The notes: a model not told the origin generated them from the sequence alone. A stretch of 64,000 bases of DNA from CBDDIP01 sp965229005 (GCA_965229005.1 CBDDIP010000001.1:1296393-1360392); one strand, 5' to 3'; positions 1 to 9,110 are shown, counted from the first letter of the stretch. Program-made: numbers and translations.

Positions 1-210
1 GGCCTGCCGCTCGGTGCACTGCTCACGCCCGGCGCTCCGGCGAAGGGGCTCGGCATGCTGATCGGCGGCGTCACGCTCACCCGCGCTGCGGTGGCCATTC
101 CTGCCACGAGTTGGTACGAGCACCACGGCATGGCCGCCTCGGCCATCGGCTCGGTGGTGCTGGCCGCGATCGCGGCGACGTTGATCACCGCGCGCGGCCG
201 GTTGACGTGA
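1..210 (+). CDS. C-terminal end of a membrane protein (partial)
   Basis: Reading frame 1 is open from the first base to a TGA at 208-210, giving 69 residues of a protein whose start lies outside the window. The visible part has a small hydrophobic helix near residues 18-30 and another near 46-62 (rich in Ala, Ile, Val, Leu), and ends with a short basic tail (ARGRLT). It looks like the end of a multi-pass transporter. Its stop overlaps the GTG start of the next gene (GTGA), so it is probably co-translated with the TauE/SafE protein and may be its functional partner. No family can be assigned from this fragment. Confidence 0.6.
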   Translation, partial: GLPLGALLTPGAPAKGLGMLIGGVTLTRAAVAIPATSWYEHHGMAASAIGSVVLAAIAATLITARGRLT

Positions 211-956
211 CGCAGGCGATCCTGCTCGTGCTGGCCGGCATCGGTGCCGGTCTCACCGGCAGCGTCGCCGGACTGGCATCACTGATCAGCTACCCGGCGC
301 TGCTCGCCGCCGGGTTGCCGGCAGTCACCGCCAACGTCACCAACACCGTGTCGCTCGTGCTCGGCACCGCGGGCACCGTCGTCGGTTCGCAACCGGAGCT
401 GGCCAACCAAGGCCCGCGGGTGCGCCAGCTCTCGATCGCCTGCGCAATCGGCGGCGCGATCGGCGGGGCGGTGCTGCTCCTCACGCCGGATGGAGCGTTC
501 GAGCGGATCGTGCCGGTGCTCATCGCGCTGGCCGGCGTGGCGATCATGTTCAGCCGCCAGCTGGTCGATGCCGCTGCCGCGGACCACGGCACGCACACGC
601 GACGGTCGGTGATCTGGTCGATGGGCCTCATCGGCGTCTACGGCGGGTACTTCGGCGCCGGCGCGGGCACGATGGCGCTGGCGCTGCTGCTGCTGCTGAC
701 CCACGACACGTTGCCGCGCAGCAACGCGCTGAAGTCGGTGACGCTCGGCGTCGCCAACGGCGTCGCCGCGCTCGCGTTCGTCATCTTCGGAGATGTCCGC
801 TGGAGCGCCGCGGTCCCACTCGGCGTCGGGCTGTTCATCGGAGGCACGCTCGGACCGAAGATCGTCCGACGCCTGCCGCCCACGCCGTTGCGCATCGGCA
901 TCGCCATCGCCGCGCTCGGCCTGGCCGTCAAGCTCGGCGTCGACGCGTACAGCTGA
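207..956 (+). CDS. TauE/SafE-family membrane exporter
   Basis: A 249-residue, highly hydrophobic protein with about eight predicted membrane helices. Family features are the N-terminal glycine-rich stretch (AGIGAGLTGSVAGLASLISYP) and the second half-repeat motif GLIGVYGGYFGAGAGTMA near residues 165-185. Such proteins move sulfite, sulfoacetate or other organosulfur anions across the inner membrane; the substrate here cannot be told. The start is taken as GTG at 207 because it overlaps the upstream stop (GTGA) and lies just before the first helix; an ATG further upstream at 111 would add a charged, non-family extension that overlaps the preceding gene. Confidence 0.8.
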   Translation: MTQAILLVLAGIGAGLTGSVAGLASLISYPALLAAGLPAVTANVTNTVSLVLGTAGTVVGSQPELANQGPRVRQLSIACAIGGAIGGAVLLLTPDGAFERIVPVLIALAGVAIMFSRQLVDAAAADHGTHTRRSVIWSMGLIGVYGGYFGAGAGTMALALLLLLTHDTLPRSNALKSVTLGVANGVAALAFVIFGDVRWSAAVPLGVGLFIGGTLGPKIVRRLPPTPLRIGIAIAALGLAVKLGVDAYS

Positions 957-972
957 CACGTAGCCTTCGACG

Positions 973-1407
973 ATGTCGCGGCTGGGGGTGCTCGTCAGCA
1001 CGGTCGCCCACCGACTTCGCGGGCCGGCGCAGCGGACCCGCGTGCTGGTGATCCACAGCGACGGTTCGCTCCTGCTCGTGCGCAGCTGGTTCGGGCTGCA
1101 CTCGTGGTCGCTGCCGGGTGGTGCCGCCGAACGCGGCGAGGCGCTGGAGACGGCAGCGGTGCGCGAGCTGCTGGAGGAGACGGGCATCTCCGTCGAGCCG
1201 GCCCAGCTGCAGCCCTTGGGCACGGTCGACGAGGTGCCCGGCAACGGCGACACGTTCTCCGGGTTCGCGGTCCGCACCGACGCTGAGCCGACGCGTCGTC
1301 GCGGCGTGCGTCGGCTGGAGATCCGCGAGGCGCGCCGGTTCGATCCCGCCGCACTGCCGGCAGATCGCTACGCCACCATCGACACGCTGCTCGACAGGGT
1401 GCGATGA
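973..1407 (+). CDS. NUDIX hydrolase
   Basis: A 144-residue protein. The NUDIX box is intact around residues 50-72: GG-x5-E-x7-RELLEETGI, giving the Mg-binding glutamates of the REXXEE core. Family members hydrolyse nucleoside diphosphate derivatives. The short N-terminal segment (MSRLGVLVSTVAHRLRG) fits a basic amphipathic lead-in to a phosphohydrolase domain. It follows the exporter by 16 bp and precedes a VOC gene by 7 bp, so these probably share a transcript, but no shared pathway is evident. Confidence 0.85.
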   Translation: MSRLGVLVSTVAHRLRGPAQRTRVLVIHSDGSLLLVRSWFGLHSWSLPGGAAERGEALETAAVRELLEETGISVEPAQLQPLGTVDEVPGNGDTFSGFAVRTDAEPTRRRGVRRLEIREARRFDPAALPADRYATIDTLLDRVR

Positions 1408-1414
1408 TCGGGCC

Positions 1415-1777
1415 ATGCAGGTCGATGGGGTGCACCACGTGTCGATCAACGTGTCCGACGTGGACGCGGCGATCTCGTTCTACGTCGACGTGATCGGGCT
1501 CACCGTCCGCGGCGATCGCCCTGACTTCCCGTTCGGCGGTGCGTGGCTGGACGTCGGCGGCCAGCAGATCCATCTCATCGAAGCCCCGGTGCCCGACCAG
1601 CGCGGCCAGCACCTGGCGCTCCACGTGCCGCACCTCGACGACGCAGTCGCCGAGCTGCGCGGCCGGGGCGTGGAGGTCAGCGATCCGAAGCCGGTCGGCT
1701 CCGGCCGCCAGTCGTTCCTCCACGACCCCAGCGGCAACCTCGTCGAGCTGCAGGAGCCCGCGCTCACGCACTCGTGA
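1415..1777 (+). CDS. VOC/glyoxalase superfamily protein
   Basis: A 120-residue single-module vicinal-oxygen-chelate protein. It starts with the typical VDGVHHVSINVSDVDAAISFY beta-alpha unit and ends with the signature HDPSGNLVELQE. Possible metal ligands are His at residue 7, His near 63 and Glu near 112, in the usual glyoxalase pattern. Substrate is unknown; relatives include glyoxalase I, dioxygenases and resistance proteins. ATG at 1415 is chosen because the fold begins six residues later. The last 14 bases overlap the end of the convergent lipoprotein gene. Confidence 0.8.
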   Translation: MQVDGVHHVSINVSDVDAAISFYVDVIGLTVRGDRPDFPFGGAWLDVGGQQIHLIEAPVPDQRGQHLALHVPHLDDAVAELRGRGVEVSDPKPVGSGRQSFLHDPSGNLVELQEPALTHS

Positions 1778-3650
1778 AGGCGAACACCCCCTGCCCGAGC
1801 TCGAACGGCGTGCGGGCATCGAAGCCGCCGGCGCGGCACGAGTAGGTGCCGGAACCGAGGCCGCTGCCGCCCGGGATCGAGCCGCCCGTCGACATCTGCG
1901 TCACCAACGTCGTGGCGTAGTCGTTCGAGACGAGCGTGATCGTGCCGCCCTCGGCCGTCAGCGCGCCGTGTGCCACGCCACGGGTGCGAGCGCTGAGCAC
2001 CAAGCCGTCGCCGAGATCCGTCGACGTCGGCGTGGAGCTGTCGAAGTTCATCGTGAACTGCCCGCTCGACGCGATGGTCAGCACGATGCCGGCACCGCCA
2101 CCGAGCTCGTCGACGGGTGCGTTCGTCACGGTGTCGTCGATGTATGCGGTGGTGCTGACCCAGGTGCCCACGAGGCACGGGTCGACGAGCGGCTCCTTCT
2201 CGTCGCAGTCCAGCGGACTGCCGGTGAACGTGAGCGTCGCGGTCTGCGTGCCGCCGGTGACCGCCACGATCACGTCGCCGTCGATGCGCTCGAACGAACC
2301 CGGCGAGCTGCCGTCCGGACAGACGCAGCCACCTGCCCTGGCGCACCAGGTCGTGCCCGACTGCACCACCGCATCGGTCCCGTCGGTGGCCAGGCGTGCG
2401 GTGCCGAACACCTCGATGGTGACGAGGTCGGCACCGAAGGAGACGTCGAACAGCGAACCGCTCACCTTGCCGATGTCCCGCGTGGTCACGCCCACACCCA
2501 CCTGCAACGGCTGCGGCTCGGCCCGATCGATCGTGATCCCAGGCCCCGTGGCGTCCCACGCCGACCCGAGCTCGGTGCGGCGCAGGTGGCTCGACGGCCA
2601 TGACTCGAGGAACGCACCGCTCGACGCACCCGCGCCCTCGAAGGCCGGCTCGTTGGAGAAGCCGTCGAAGATCGCCGTCGCCCGCGTCCACGGGTCGATG
2701 CCGACTTCGTCCATGTGCGCGTAGAAGCCGATGGCGTCGTAGTCGCGCTGGTACAACGACTTGCCGGGGTTCGTCAGGTACGGGGTCCACCACTTCGTGC
2801 TCGTCTTCGTCCCACCCGACATGTCCTCGCCGACCCAGGCGGGCAGTCCTTCGAGGATCCACGCCGGCATCTCGTAGGCAGTGACGCCGAGGTACTGGAA
2901 CTGGAAGCAGTGGAACAGCTCGTGGGCCAGCACCATCCGGCGGTCAGCGCCGCGCATGGCCTCGGCGTCGTCGCTGAGGTGGATGGTGCACGTGGCCATC
3001 GACGTGTTGTTGCAGTCACCCGGATCGGCCCACGTGTACGCCAGCCCGAGCCCGGCGTCGCGATGATCGAGCACGATGTAGACCGGGGCGACGAGTTCGA
3101 TCGCCCCACCGAGTTGTGCCTCGATCTCGGCGATCAGCCCATCCGCCTCGCCGCGGATCTCCTCGGCGCCCGGTGAGTCGGCCGTGGCGACGGTCTGCCC
3201 GTAGCAGCCGTGCGTGCTCGCCTGCCGGATGAGCCCCGACGAGGCCGGGACGTCCGGTGAGCTGAGCGCTTCCCCGACGGCGGCCTGCTGCTCGGCCGAC
3301 AGCTGGTCGTAGTCGCGCAGGACCCAGGCGACTGCGTCGGTGGCGTCGAGGATCGGCTCGTCGGCGTCGGCCTTGCGCAGCTCACTGCCGGGCAGCGGAG
3401 CGACGCCGAGCGAGAACGCGTCAAGCGCGAGCTGGGTGGACACCTCGCCGTCGGGGCCGATCTGATCGAGGAGCGCCGCCCACCGGTCCGGTGGTGGAGG
3501 GCTGTTGTCCGTGCTCGCGGGCGCGGGCGTGCTCGCGCTGGCCGCAGGTTCGGCGTCGGAGCTCGAGCCGCCGCAGGCGCTGAGGAGGACGGTGCCGGCG
3601 AGGATCGTCGAGAGCGCGGCGGCGCGGAGGTCGGTTCGTGTGGTTCGCAT
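1764..3650 (-). CDS. Lipoprotein with gluzincin-type HExxH metalloprotease motif
   Basis: A 628-residue predicted lipoprotein. Signal peptide residues 1-26 end in a lipobox LLSAC, followed by a Ser/Ala/Pro-rich linker to about residue 55. A zinc-peptidase pattern is visible: HELFH at 243-247 and, about 20 residues later, WILEGLPAW with Glu 267 as probable third ligand, the arrangement of gluzincin (MA-clan) peptidases. Residues 360-620 are beta-rich, with Cys pairs (CARAGGCVC) suggesting disulfides outside the membrane. The ATG at 3648 is preferred to a GTG two codons upstream. Target substrates are unknown. A tandem 13-bp repeat lies between this start and nadE. Confidence 0.7.
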   Translation of the reverse strand: MRTTRTDLRAAALSTILAGTVLLSACGGSSSDAEPAASASTPAPASTDNSPPPPDRWAALLDQIGPDGEVSTQLALDAFSLGVAPLPGSELRKADADEPILDATDAVAWVLRDYDQLSAEQQAAVGEALSSPDVPASSGLIRQASTHGCYGQTVATADSPGAEEIRGEADGLIAEIEAQLGGAIELVAPVYIVLDHRDAGLGLAYTWADPGDCNNTSMATCTIHLSDDAEAMRGADRRMVLAHELFHCFQFQYLGVTAYEMPAWILEGLPAWVGEDMSGGTKTSTKWWTPYLTNPGKSLYQRDYDAIGFYAHMDEVGIDPWTRATAIFDGFSNEPAFEGAGASSGAFLESWPSSHLRRTELGSAWDATGPGITIDRAEPQPLQVGVGVTTRDIGKVSGSLFDVSFGADLVTIEVFGTARLATDGTDAVVQSGTTWCARAGGCVCPDGSSPGSFERIDGDVIVAVTGGTQTATLTFTGSPLDCDEKEPLVDPCLVGTWVSTTAYIDDTVTNAPVDELGGGAGIVLTIASSGQFTMNFDSSTPTSTDLGDGLVLSARTRGVAHGALTAEGGTITLVSNDYATTLVTQMSTGGSIPGGSGLGSGTYSCRAGGFDARTPFELGQGVFAFTSA

Positions 3651-3724
3651 GCCCACCGTTGTGCCAGACCACGAGCGTGCGCGCCTGAGTAGTGACCACT
3701 CACCCGAAGGTGTCGTCGATCACA

Positions 3725-3762
3725 CCGGTCGCTCAGTCCGGTTGCTCAGTTCGGTTGCTCAG
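3725..3762. repeat. Three tandem near-copies of a 13-bp unit
   Basis: Units CCGGTCGCTCAGT (3725-3737), CCGGTTGCTCAGT (3738-3750) and TCGGTTGCTCAG (3751-3762) follow one another directly. The last unit contains the nadE stop codon (complement of 3759-3761). The repeat lies between the 3' end of nadE and the start of the downstream lipoprotein gene. It may be slippage-generated; no function is claimed. Confidence 0.7.
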
Positions 3763-5477
3763 CCGCGGTAGCCGTTGGTGATCGGCAGGCGGCGGTCCTT
3801 GCCGAACGCCTTCAGGCTGACGCGCACCCCGGGCGGGCACTGGCGGCGCTTGTACTCGTTGATGTCGACCAATCGAGTGATGCGGCGCACGATCGCTGCG
3901 TCGTGGCCGAGGGCGATGATCTCGCTCGCAGTGCGGTCCTCCTCGACGTACAGACGCAGGATCGGGTCGAGCACCTCGTAGGGCGGCAGGCTCTGGTCGT
4001 CGCGCTGGTCCGGACGCAGCTCGGCGGACGGCGGCTTGGTCAGCACGCTCTCGTTGATGATCATCCGCCCGGCGCGCTCGTTGACGTGCCGGCACAGGTC
4101 GTACACCCGGGTCTTGAGCACGTCCTTGATCACCGCGTAGCCGCCGACCGAATCGCCGTAGATGGTGAAGTAGCCGACGGCCAGCTCGCTCTTGTTGCCG
4201 GTGGTGAGCACCATCCAGCCGAACTTGTTCGACATCGCCATCAGCGTCGTGCCGCGGATGCGGCTCTGCAGGTTCTCCTCGGTGAGGTCCTGCGGGCGAT
4301 CACCGAAGGCCGGTGCCGTCATCTCCAGGTACGCGGCGAACGCCGGCTCGATCGGCACCGTCAGGCACTCGATGCCGAGCGCTTCGGCCAGCGCGTACGC
4401 GTCGGTCATCGAGCCGTCGCTGGAGTAGCGACTGGGCATGCTGATCCCGTGCACGTGCTCGGCGCCGAGTGCTTCCACCGCGACGCACGCAACGATCGTC
4501 GAGTCGATGCCGCCGGACAGCGCGATGACCACGTCGGTGAACCCGTTCTTGCGGACGTAGTCGCCGGTGCCGAGCACGAGCGCGTCGTACAGCTCGGTGT
4601 CGGCCGACAGCGGTTCGGCGAACCGAGCGGGCGCGGGCGCGGCCTGCGTGATCGGCCGGTCGCTGACGAACACGACGGGCAGCTGCCCGTCGGTGCGCCG
4701 CCCGCGCGGATCGAGCAACCGCTTGCGGTAGACCGGCTCGACCTCGAGGTCGGTGATCAGGAGCTCCTCGACGAACTGCGCGGCGCGGGCCACGAGCTGC
4801 CCGTCGGCGTCGAACACGACCGAGGCGCCGTCGAAGACGAGCTCGTCCTGACCGCAGACCTGGTTGACGTAGACCAGCGCGCACGACGCGTCGGCAGCTC
4901 TTGTCGCCAGCATGCGCTCGCGTCCGGCGGCCTTGCCGGCGTGATACGGCGAACCGTTGATGTTGATGTTCACCTCGGCACCGCCCGCCGCCTGCTCGGC
5001 CAGCGGACCGGTCGGGCTCCACACGTCCTCGCAGATGCTGATGCCGACCTTCACGCCACCGATCAGGTACAGCTCGAACGGATCGCTCTCGGCGCCGGGC
5101 GTGAAGTAGCGGGCTTCGTCGAACACCGCGTAGTTCGGCAGCAGCCGCTTGCGATACGTGCCGAGCACCTCGCCGTTGGCGCACACCGCGGCCGCGTTGT
5201 AGATGTCGCGATCGGAGGCGACGTAGCCGACCACCGCCGCACAACGGCCGGTGCGTGCCGCCACCTTGGCCAGACCGGCCAGGTTGTCGGCGACGAAGCC
5301 GGGCTTCAGCACGAGGTCTTCCGGCGGGTAGCCGGTGATGGCAAGTTCGGGGAAGGCGACGATGTCGCATCCGGCCCCCTCGGCCTCGTCGTAGGCCGCG
5401 CAGATCTTGGCGATGTTGCCGTCGAGGTCGCCGACGGTGGGGTTCAGCTGAGCGAGGGCGATCCGCAGACGAGGCAC
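3759..5477 (-). CDS. nadE: Glutamine-dependent NAD+ synthetase
   Basis: A 572-residue two-domain enzyme making NAD+ from deamido-NAD+, ATP and glutamine. The N-terminal nitrilase-like amidase domain (1-260) carries the Glu-Lys-Cys triad: Glu44 (FPELAITGYPPEDL), Lys110 (YRKRLLPNY) and Cys149 (ISICEDVW). The C-terminal synthetase domain has the PP-loop SGGIDS at 321-326 and the GTTLMAMSNKFG and TGNKSELAVGYFT motifs. Length fits the shorter bacterial glutamine-dependent form. It lies 23 bp after the stop of the secreted dehydrogenase gene on the same strand, so read-through is possible, though the two functions are unrelated. Confidence 0.95.
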   Translation of the reverse strand: MPRLRIALAQLNPTVGDLDGNIAKICAAYDEAEGAGCDIVAFPELAITGYPPEDLVLKPGFVADNLAGLAKVAARTGRCAAVVGYVASDRDIYNAAAVCANGEVLGTYRKRLLPNYAVFDEARYFTPGAESDPFELYLIGGVKVGISICEDVWSPTGPLAEQAAGGAEVNININGSPYHAGKAAGRERMLATRAADASCALVYVNQVCGQDELVFDGASVVFDADGQLVARAAQFVEELLITDLEVEPVYRKRLLDPRGRRTDGQLPVVFVSDRPITQAAPAPARFAEPLSADTELYDALVLGTGDYVRKNGFTDVVIALSGGIDSTIVACVAVEALGAEHVHGISMPSRYSSDGSMTDAYALAEALGIECLTVPIEPAFAAYLEMTAPAFGDRPQDLTEENLQSRIRGTTLMAMSNKFGWMVLTTGNKSELAVGYFTIYGDSVGGYAVIKDVLKTRVYDLCRHVNERAGRMIINESVLTKPPSAELRPDQRDDQSLPPYEVLDPILRLYVEEDRTASEIIALGHDAAIVRRITRLVDINEYKRRQCPPGVRVSLKAFGKDRRLPITNGYRG

Positions 5478-5500
5478 CTGCTCAGGCTATTGGCAACGCG

Positions 5501-7960
5501 TCAACCCTGGAAGTAGCCGGCGAAGTCGCTGAGCACCTGGGTGTTCATGAACGAGTAGTACGACGCCGCACCGGTGGTGCCGAGGGGCGTGATCGAGAAC
5601 GCTGCTCGCGTCTGGCCACTTCCGGTGGCGTTGCCGTTGCTCACGTCGGGCCGGCCCGCTGCGGTGGACGGCCACGACGTGATGAACCCAGCGCCGATCG
5701 TCTCCGTGACCGTCAGGTTCTGTGCGATCGCGAGCGCGTTGTCAGGCACGTTCGACGAATTGAACGTGCGCGTGTCACCCGCCTGGAAGCGGGGCGCCAA
5801 GCCACCGCCGTCCCGGGTGTTGATCTCGCGGAGCGACGGCAGCGACACGAACAGACCGGTGGTGCTGCTCGACGCGCCGGATCCCGTGAAGTAGCCGACG
5901 ACATCGACCAGCACGTTCGCCGTCTTGAACAGCTGCAGGTCGATGCTGCCGTCGGCGCCGACCGGCACGACGGCCAGGTTGGCGCGCGTGTCACCGAAGC
6001 CGTTGACGTTGACTGTCGACGTGGCCGGCACCGGGTCGCCGTGCTTGTAGGCGACGGCGTACCCACCGTCGGGGACGGCGTCGCCGCTGAGCCCGGTGAC
6101 GATCACCGCCACGGCGCTCGTACCTGCCGGCACGCCGGCGGCCGAGCTGACGACCGGCACGTTGACGACGCCGAGCGTCGAGGTGCCGGTGCGGGTGTAC
6201 GTGTTGCCGGGCGCCGATGCGTTGCGGGTGTCGGTGATGCGCAGCGGCGACGTCGCCGTGAAGCGGCCCGAGGAGGTCGCCCCGGACGTGTCGAAGAAGC
6301 CGAGGACGTCGACGACCACGTCGGCCGTCACCGACGACATGATGATCGTCTTGCCATCGGCGTCGAGCGGCACGATCGCCGAGTTGGCCACCACCTCGGT
6401 CGCGGACGCGTTGAGGTTCGACGACGCGGGCCGAGTGGTGCGCGGCGTCCACGACGACACGAACCCGGGGCCCTGCGTGCTGGCAAAGGTGAGGTTGACG
6501 AGCGCGGCGCGAGCGGTGCCCGTCGGCGGGTTGAGATCGACCAGCCGTGTCGTGCCGGCGCGGATCGGGCCTGTGTCGGCACCGGCGTCACGCGTGTCGA
6601 AGACGCGATCGGACGTCGCCAACGGCGTGTACTTCATCGCCCCCGGCGAGGGCGCCGCTGCGGTGTTGTAGGTGATCTTGCGAACCTGACCGTTGACGTT
6701 GGCGACGTAGTAGAGCGCCCAGCCCGTCGGCTCGAGCACGAAGTTGAGGTCGCTGATCGCCGCCAGTCCGCTTCCGCTCTGGAACGGCTCGACGAAGTTG
6801 GCGGTGCCGTTTGCAGCCCGGAACACGATCTTGCCGGGATCACCGTCAGCGAGGAAGTAGCCGCCGTCGTACTCGGCCGGCCACGCACCGTCGGGCACGA
6901 ACGCCGCGCCGGTGATGTAGTCGCCACCGGTGGACGGGTTGTGCGGGTAGTCGAGGATCGGCTGCACGCACACGTTCGTGCCACTCGGCCGGCAGTACGT
7001 GACGGTGCGCGAGTCGGGATCGGTCGTCGGCCCTTGACACACGGGGTTGCTGGCCTGCTTGCAGACGCCCTCGCGTGCCGGCCATCCGTAGTTGGCGCCG
7101 ATCGCCCCGACGTTGACCTCTTCACGCGTGCCCTGGCCGACGTCGTTGATGTTGAAGCGCGTGCCACCCGTGTTCGTGTCGAAGGCGAAGCGGTACGGGT
7201 TGCGCAAGCCCCACGCGAAGATCTCCTTGCACCACGTGATCGGTGTCGACGGGTTGTTGCCGCGCATGCGGCAATCCGTGGCGTTGCCGAAGCCCGACAG
7301 CGGGTTCCCCGGTGCGGCGAACCCGGTGTTGCGATCGACGCGGAGGATCTTGCCGTTCAGCAACGAGAGGTCCTGGGCCGCCGTGTTCGCGCCGGCACAC
7401 GCGGACGTGCCCGTGCGCGGGTTGCAACCGCCGTCGCCGACGCTGACGTACAGGAACCCGTCGTTGCCGATCTCGAGGTCGCCACCGTTGTGGTTGCCCG
7501 GCTCCGACGCGATGTTGTCGATCAGGATGACCTCGCTGCCACCGACGATCGTGTCGCCGGCCATCGTGAACCGGCTCACCCGGTTGACGCAGCCGCCGGG
7601 CGCGGAGGCGTTCGTGTGCGTGCGATAGATGTACACGAAGCCGTTGACGCTGAACGCAGGATCGGCGGCGAAGCCGATCAGGCCTTGCTCGCTGCTCGTG
7701 CACATCCCCCCGAAGGAGATCGCCGAGGCCGGCAGCACGGCGCCGTTCTTGACGATGCGGACCGAACCGCCCTTCTGCAGGACCACGGCGCGCCCGTCGG
7801 GCAGGCCGACCACGGTCGTCGGGCTGGAGACGGTGCCGACGAGCGAGTCGGTGAACCCGGACGGCACGGCAGCCGAGGCCACCGAGACGGGCGAGACCGC
7901 TGGCACGAGGCCGCCGAGAGCGAGCATCGCTGCAGTGGTGAGGATGAGCCAACGACGCAC
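5501..7960 (-). CDS. Secreted PQQ-type glucose/sorbosone dehydrogenase with three C-terminal repeat domains
   Basis: An 819-residue exported protein with a Sec signal peptide (1-30, ending ASA-A). Residues 35-435 form a soluble aldose dehydrogenase beta-propeller: EQGLIGFAADPAF, then GNHNGGDLEIG and VSVGDGGCN, the region that in this family contributes the catalytic His and PQQ/calcium sites, and WGLRNPYRFAFD. It probably oxidises sugars outside the cell. From about 443 to the end there are three diverged beta-rich units, each beginning with a similar phrase (SDRVFDTRDAG, SPLRITDTRNAS, SLREINTRDGG) and ending in D-V-x-G-Y/F-F. These resemble repeats attached to many secreted acidimicrobial proteins and may mediate surface attachment or sugar binding. 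Confidence 0.85.
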   Translation of the reverse strand: MRRWLILTTAAMLALGGLVPAVSPVSVASAAVPSGFTDSLVGTVSSPTTVVGLPDGRAVVLQKGGSVRIVKNGAVLPASAISFGGMCTSSEQGLIGFAADPAFSVNGFVYIYRTHTNASAPGGCVNRVSRFTMAGDTIVGGSEVILIDNIASEPGNHNGGDLEIGNDGFLYVSVGDGGCNPRTGTSACAGANTAAQDLSLLNGKILRVDRNTGFAAPGNPLSGFGNATDCRMRGNNPSTPITWCKEIFAWGLRNPYRFAFDTNTGGTRFNINDVGQGTREEVNVGAIGANYGWPAREGVCKQASNPVCQGPTTDPDSRTVTYCRPSGTNVCVQPILDYPHNPSTGGDYITGAAFVPDGAWPAEYDGGYFLADGDPGKIVFRAANGTANFVEPFQSGSGLAAISDLNFVLEPTGWALYYVANVNGQVRKITYNTAAAPSPGAMKYTPLATSDRVFDTRDAGADTGPIRAGTTRLVDLNPPTGTARAALVNLTFASTQGPGFVSSWTPRTTRPASSNLNASATEVVANSAIVPLDADGKTIIMSSVTADVVVDVLGFFDTSGATSSGRFTATSPLRITDTRNASAPGNTYTRTGTSTLGVVNVPVVSSAAGVPAGTSAVAVIVTGLSGDAVPDGGYAVAYKHGDPVPATSTVNVNGFGDTRANLAVVPVGADGSIDLQLFKTANVLVDVVGYFTGSGASSSTTGLFVSLPSLREINTRDGGGLAPRFQAGDTRTFNSSNVPDNALAIAQNLTVTETIGAGFITSWPSTAAGRPDVSNGNATGSGQTRAAFSITPLGTTGAASYYSFMNTQVLSDFAGYFQG

Positions 7961-8086
7961 GACGCGCCTCCCGAATTCGTAGGTTCCCGTACCCGACCGC
8001 TCCGGCGACCCTAGCGGCGACCGTTCGCCGGCGACCGTCAGGAGTGCGTCAGGACTGCGTCACGAGATCCTGTGGCTCGGCTCCGG

Positions 8087-8980
8087 TCAGCACACCGCGT
8101 CGCCCGGCAGCACGGCCACCGCGCTCAGCGTGTACAGGACATCCGCGTCCTGGAACACGGTGTTCGACTTCGCTGCGACGAGCACGGACGTCACGGCGTT
8201 CTCCGAGCTCTTGGCGCAGGTGCCGGCATCGACCAGCCGCACCTTGGCGTCGGCCGGCCAGGCGACGATCTCCGGCTTCGGGTCCTGCGCGTCGACGTTC
8301 GCCTGGTCGGTCACCAGCGCCTGGAACCGGTACTCCGTCGCCTGCAGCACCGACTCGGGTCCGACGTTCTCGGCGCCGGCGATCTTCGGCAGGTCGCTGA
8401 TCAGCTGCACGAACTGGCTGAGCTTCTCGCGCTGCGGGGTCAGCTCGTCGGTCGGGTTGCCCGACTCGTCGATGGCCATCCCCAACGCGTTGGCACGGTG
8501 CTCGAACGCACCGCCCTTGGCGTTCAGGATCAACACGGTGTCGGGCACGTCGGCCACCTGCAGATCGGCGGTGTAGTCGGGCGGCGGCGCCAGCAGACCC
8601 GCCTCGCCGGCCAGCTCGAGCACGCGCTGGATCCCCGCTTCCGTGATCGTGCGCGTCGTGATCGCCGGGAGGAGCGCGCCGGGGAACTCCATCGTCGTCG
8701 CGCCCGGCGCGAAGACCTTGCCGTCGCCGCTGATCAGCAACGTCGGCACGTTGCTGAAGGCGAAGCCCATCGGCACGAAGCCGCCCTCGTAGCCGAGCCG
8801 CAGCACGACGTCGTCGGCGCCGGTGAGGTGGTCGATGCCGGTCACGCCAGGGTTGCTGCCGCCCGGAGCGGTCGTGCCGTCGCTGCCCGAGCTCTGCTTC
8901 GAATCGTCGCCGCAGGCGGCGAGGATGGCGGCAAGGGCGGGGGTGGCAACGAGGCCGGAGAGGAACGTCCGTCGGTTCAT
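8087..8980 (-). CDS. Predicted lipoprotein of unknown function
   Basis: A 297-residue protein with a twin-arginine-like start (MNRRTFLSG) and a lipobox LAAC at about residue 19-22, then a Ser/Gly linker to about 45. The mature part has no recognised motif. It includes the segment VVLRLGYEGGFVPMG and a Gln/Ala-rich helical part near 190-230. Its C-terminus is Cys. It is transcribed divergently from glnII; 171 bp separate the two starts. I do not recognise the family; the name reflects only the export signal. Confidence 0.65.
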   Translation of the reverse strand: MNRRTFLSGLVATPALAAILAACGDDSKQSSGSDGTTAPGGSNPGVTGIDHLTGADDVVLRLGYEGGFVPMGFAFSNVPTLLISGDGKVFAPGATTMEFPGALLPAITTRTITEAGIQRVLELAGEAGLLAPPPDYTADLQVADVPDTVLILNAKGGAFEHRANALGMAIDESGNPTDELTPQREKLSQFVQLISDLPKIAGAENVGPESVLQATEYRFQALVTDQANVDAQDPKPEIVAWPADAKVRLVDAGTCAKSSENAVTSVLVAAKSNTVFQDADVLYTLSAVAVLPGDAVC

Positions 8981-9072
8981 GGCAGCTTCGACGCCCTCAA
9001 CTCCGGCCGCGGTTCCCGAGTCCTCACTGCGATGCCCGGCCGCCCCGATCGGGGGCCCGGCTTCACAGAGCG

Positions 9073-9110
9073 TTCACATTGGGGCAACGGGACGGAAATC
9101 GCCTGTTGAC
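9073..9110 (+). promoter_or_regulatory. Candidate GlnR-like operator: four pentamers phased at 11 bp
   Basis: Upstream of glnII the pentamers TTCAC (9073-9077), GCAAC (9084-9088), GAAAT (9095-9099) and TTGAC (9106-9110) are each separated by exactly 6 bp. The first pair fits the actinobacterial GlnR half-site pattern (nTnAC, 6 bp, GnAAC). The second pair fits poorly. A GlnR-like regulator is encoded 2.5 kb downstream, which makes the site plausible. TTGAC at 9106 could also be part of a -35 box, though no good -10 follows. Confidence 0.35.
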
